Source: Clostridiales bacterium
Lineage (GTDB): Bacteria; Bacillota; Clostridia; Saccharofermentanales; Saccharofermentanaceae
Length of the DNA: 64,000 nucleotides
Direction: 5' to 3'
Assembly (NCBI GenBank): GCA_017962145.1
Contig: JAGCVX010000026.1
Coordinates: 43,966-107,965, forward strand
In this document: positions 61,585-64,000 of the stretch, one piece after another
How the letters are laid out: the number at the start of each line of letters is the position of its first letter
How positions within the stretch are numbered: the first letter of the stretch is position 1
Program-made: the position numbers and the translations under genes
The notes under the pieces: model-generated
Seen by the model: the letters and a program-made list of their open reading frames with translations, nothing else
Databases searched by the model: none
What the model was told of the DNA's origin: nothing

Positions 61585-62279
61585 GTTGTCTCCTCCGAAA
61601 GCTTAAAGCCGATCCCCCAGACCGTCTTGATATAATCGTCGCTGCCGCCGGCCAACACCAGTTTCTTTCTTATATTACTGACATGGACATTGACGGAATT
61701 GTCCTCCGGAAGATAATTCTGCCCCCAGACCGTCTCGAAGATGTTTTCCTTCGTAAATACTTTCTTGGGATAACGCACCATCAGTTCGAGGATCTCGTAT
61801 TCTTTCGGAGTCAGCTCCACTTCGTTCTCCCCGACCTTGACCAGGTGGTTTTCCGGCTCGATGGTAATGTCCCGAAACGAAAGCAGTTCCTGCTTGGGTT
61901 CTGAAGCCTCGGCGGAAGCAGATGCTCTTCGCAGAAGCGCTTCGACTCGAACGAGGAATTCATCATAGTGGAAAGGTTTGACGAGATAATCATCTGCACC
62001 GAGTTTCATGAGCTTTACTTTGGACTCCACGGAATCGACGGCCGTCACACAGAGGATCGCCGTATTCTTTTCCGAGCGGATCTTTTTGAGCACCTCATCA
62101 CCGGAAAGACCCGGAAGCATCAGATCGAGCACGATCAGATCAAAGCTGTCGCGCTCGAAACGCATCAGCGCTTCTGTACCCGAAAAGGCGGACACTGTCT
62201 CGTACCCGCTTTTCGTAAGAAGATCCTTTTCCATCTGATGGATCTCCATATTATCTTCGATGATCAGTATTCTTGCCAT
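61581..62279 (-). CDS. OmpR-family response regulator
   Basis: 232 aa from ATG 62279 (MARILIIEDNMEI), with GAGGGA upstream; a longer frame from 62396 is rejected. Receiver (1-120): IIEDN, phosphorylation Asp in LIVLDLMLPGLSG (about residue 51) and Lys in ADDYLVKPFHY. DNA-binding winged helix (about 130-232): ELTPKEYEILELMVRYPKKVFTKENIFETVWG, NVHVSNIRKKL. It lies 24 bp after the ABC permease gene and probably controls the exporter. Confidence 0.94.
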   Translation of the reverse strand: MARILIIEDNMEIHQMEKDLLTKSGYETVSAFSGTEALMRFERDSFDLIVLDLMLPGLSGDEVLKKIRSEKNTAILCVTAVDSVESKVKLMKLGADDYLVKPFHYDEFLVRVEALLRRASASAEASEPKQELLSFRDITIEPENHLVKVGENEVELTPKEYEILELMVRYPKKVFTKENIFETVWGQNYLPEDNSVNVHVSNIRKKLVLAGGSDDYIKTVWGIGFKLSEETT

Positions 62280-62302
62280 ACTTCCCTCATCGGGATCACC
62301 CG

Positions 62303-63052
62303 TCAATATTCTTTCTTCTTCACTACTATTATACTCAAAATCGTGAAAATGATTCCTAATGCAACAAGACCAAGAACAGAATAGATCCTGGGACATGCTT
62401 TATGAGTAGCATACAGAATGTTTTCAAATGAAGTAGTCAGATCCAGAGGATATTTTACCATTTCTTTGGTCGAAAACGTCATGACGACAAGTTCAAGAAT
62501 CGACGGCGTCATAATAGCGAAAGGAATCGTAATGCTGACTCTTTTCGAAAGAGAAGCAACAAACATAACAAATGCTGTATAGTTGAATGTCGCACAGAAA
62601 GTAGCCAGAAGCAGCCATAGCAATTGCTTCCATTCGTTTAAACCGGCCTTCTTACAGTAAACAGTAAATATTCCGAATGTGCACAAATAGTAAAACAGTA
62701 CCACGATCATGGAGAAAAGAAAAATAGTGAAAAGCGTTCCCAATGTATAGTTCAGCTTACCGGTGCCTTTGCCGATGATCTGACGGATACTCTGGGTAGA
62801 AAAATCCGAGCAGATCAGAAGCGATGCCAGTAGTCCGACGATCACATAAACAATTCCACCTTCAACAGAACTTACAAGCAAGCTTAAGCCGGTAATCTCA
62901 TATTGTGCGCTCACACCTTCAGGAACCGAATTCAGAGATGAACGTGCAAGCCAAAAATCACCAAACGCCAAGCACACCATAAGAACCATTATGACAAAAA
63001 ACGCACTGCTTCGAAGATACTTAAAACTCTGGCTGGAGATAACATTATTCAT
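62303..63052 (-). CDS. ABC-2 type transporter permease
   Basis: 249 aa from ATG 63052 (MNNVISSQSFKYLRSSAFF); an in-frame start at 63142 is within the ATPase gene. Six hydrophobic segments (about 15-35, 57-77, 98-122, 135-160, 165-190, 220-240) fit the small permeases of bacitracin/lantibiotic exporters (BcrB-like). Overlaps the ATPase stop by 8 nt. With the ATPase it forms a two-component exporter. Confidence 0.85.
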   Translation of the reverse strand: MNNVISSQSFKYLRSSAFFVIMVLMVCLAFGDFWLARSSLNSVPEGVSAQYEITGLSLLVSSVEGGIVYVIVGLLASLLICSDFSTQSIRQIIGKGTGKLNYTLGTLFTIFLFSMIVVLFYYLCTFGIFTVYCKKAGLNEWKQLLWLLLATFCATFNYTAFVMFVASLSKRVSITIPFAIMTPSILELVVMTFSTKEMVKYPLDLTTSFENILYATHKACPRIYSVLGLVALGIIFTILSIIVVKKKEY

Positions 63053-63953
63053 GATCTGCACCTCCCATCTTCTCGACAAAATACGCTTCGAGATCCTGTC
63101 CGACGACACTGATACTTTCCGCATAGATCCCTTTTGAAGCAAGCGCGGCGTTGATTTTCCCGCTTAACGAAGTATCACAGAATACCTGGACTTTCTGATC
63201 CGGAAGGATCTTATAGTTTTTCAGGTCCATCTCTTCGAGTGCGACGGCCACTGCTTTTGCATCCTGTGTGTCGATCTGGATCGCCTGACGTGTTTTTTCG
63301 AGCAGCTCCTCATGGGAAAGCTCCTCCACGAGCACGCCCTTTTCGATGATTCCGTACCGGGTTGCCAGTCTTTGCAGCTCACCCAGGATATGCGAAGAGA
63401 TAAGGATCGTGACGCCACGCTCCTGATTCAGTTTCAAAAGAAGATTGCGGACTTCGACGATACCAGTCGGATCCAGTCCGTTGACCGGCTCATCCAGGAT
63501 CAGCATATCCGGATTGCCGATAAGCGCGATGGCGATACCCAGACGCTGCTTCATGCCAAGGGAAAGCTTTCTGGCCGTTTTCTTCTTCGCATCGCTAAGA
63601 TCCACCAGTTCCAGGATCTCATCGATGTTGGAATCATCCGTGATCCCCAGAAGCTTGTTATAGAACTTAAGGTTATTTTGTACACTCATGTCCGTATAAA
63701 GTGCCGGACATTCGATGAGACATCCGATCCGTTTGATCGTTTTTCTATTGTCCTTTTCTCCGAAGAATTCGTATGATCCCGATGTCGGTCTGGAAAGACC
63801 GCTGATCATCTTCATGATCGTTGTTTTTCCGGCGCCGTTTCTTCCGATCAGACCGTAGATATCGCCTCGTTGAAGATTCATCGAGACGTGATCGACTACG
63901 GTCTGGGAACCATACACTTTTGTCAGTGAATGTGTCTGCAAAACAGAAGTCAT
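63045..63953 (-). CDS. ABC transporter ATP-binding protein (BcrA-like)
   Basis: 302 aa. Walker A GRNGAGKTT at about residue 37, signature LSLGMKQRLGIAIAL (SLGMKQ variant common in lantibiotic/bacitracin exporters), Walker B MLILDEPVNGLDP and switch His in SSHILGELQRLA. C-terminal tail with an AYFVEKMGGADHE end. It starts the operon of exporter plus OmpR-type system; upstream region runs past the window edge. Confidence 0.93.
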   Translation of the reverse strand: MTSVLQTHSLTKVYGSQTVVDHVSMNLQRGDIYGLIGRNGAGKTTIMKMISGLSRPTSGSYEFFGEKDNRKTIKRIGCLIECPALYTDMSVQNNLKFYNKLLGITDDSNIDEILELVDLSDAKKKTARKLSLGMKQRLGIAIALIGNPDMLILDEPVNGLDPTGIVEVRNLLLKLNQERGVTILISSHILGELQRLATRYGIIEKGVLVEELSHEELLEKTRQAIQIDTQDAKAVAVALEEMDLKNYKILPDQKVQVFCDTSLSGKINAALASKGIYAESISVVGQDLEAYFVEKMGGADHE

Positions 63954-64000
63954 TTTTCTTTCCTCGCTTTACTTTGATGATTCCATTCTACTGACCATAC

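Noticed and set aside
1..64000. tRNA, rRNA, insertion sequences and prophage genes
   Set aside because: No tRNA-like cloverleaf ends, rRNA signatures, transposase or phage structural motifs were noticed in a manual read; a covariance-model scan was not possible.

Overview
The window looks like a chromosomal segment of an anaerobic Gram-positive bacterium of the class Clostridia. Evidence: strong AGGAGG-type ribosome binding sites, two T-box leaders, a Bce-type antimicrobial-peptide sensing/efflux module, rubrerythrin plus a flavodiiron protein with fused rubredoxin, secreted proteins ending in DUF4214-type repeats, and no outer-membrane genes. Sample lines I counted are near 50% GC in most genes, so it is not a very low-GC Clostridium. 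Family level is not resolvable by reading alone (Lachnospiraceae-, Oscillospiraceae- or Saccharofermentans-like are all possible). I see no tRNA, rRNA, CRISPR array, IS element or phage gene. Nearly all genes are on the minus strand; the four plus-strand genes are three regulators (XRE, AraC, MerR) and one PIN-like/histone-tail protein.

Layout from left to right: (1) 1-5263, a minus-strand run of lipoprotein, zinc-ribbon protein, a DUF6935-like protein and a Bce-type response regulator, kinase, ABC ATPase and permease (cut by the window edge). (2) 5354-10859, a promoter, a Phe T-box, pheS, pheT and a co-transcribed lipoprotein. (3) 10901-23630, a surface-protein region: DUF2085 and zinc-ribbon small proteins, a 3057-residue secreted RHS protein with CBM2-like and lectin-like domains, and a secreted leucine-rich protein with a DUF4214 module. 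(4) 23833-28868, flavodoxin, argC, cytidylate-kinase-like protein, an anion permease, DUF4230 and an XRE regulator. (5) 29340-32304, two paralogous lipoproteins around a PIN-like protein with a histone-H1-like tail. (6) 32318-38219, a NarL-type two-component system next to an ABC-2 exporter, separated by an array of six degenerate palindromic units of about 54 bp. (7) 38405-49142, an XRE/membrane-protein module with a dyad-flanked promoter, GNAT, a GH114-like lipoprotein, nadE, an HD-GYP protein fused to beta-sandwich domains, a GH16 lipoprotein with a divergent AraC regulator, and a thioesterase. (8) 49331-54449, a second DUF4214 surface protein and an oxygen-defence group (perR-like, rubrerythrin, flavodiiron protein). 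(9) 54726-60653, amino-acid and sulfur metabolism: trpB2 under a Trp T-box, a MerR regulator, an Rrf2 regulator, cysK and metY. (10) 60673-63953, an ABC-2 exporter with an OmpR-type two-component system.

The most interesting signals are in non-coding DNA. The metY-cysK leader carries a 22-codon reading frame that ends in a cysteine-rich run (TGT CGA TGT TGT TGA), followed by a transcription terminator just before metY. Two inverted repeats that fit an Rrf2-type operator overlap the promoter. This has the layout of a cysteine-sensing attenuator. The second is the 54-bp palindromic array at 34474-34796. Other notable points are a sharp base-composition break inside the RHS gene near 14820, a C-terminal module shared by two otherwise unrelated secreted proteins, and the HD-GYP and PIN-like fusions.
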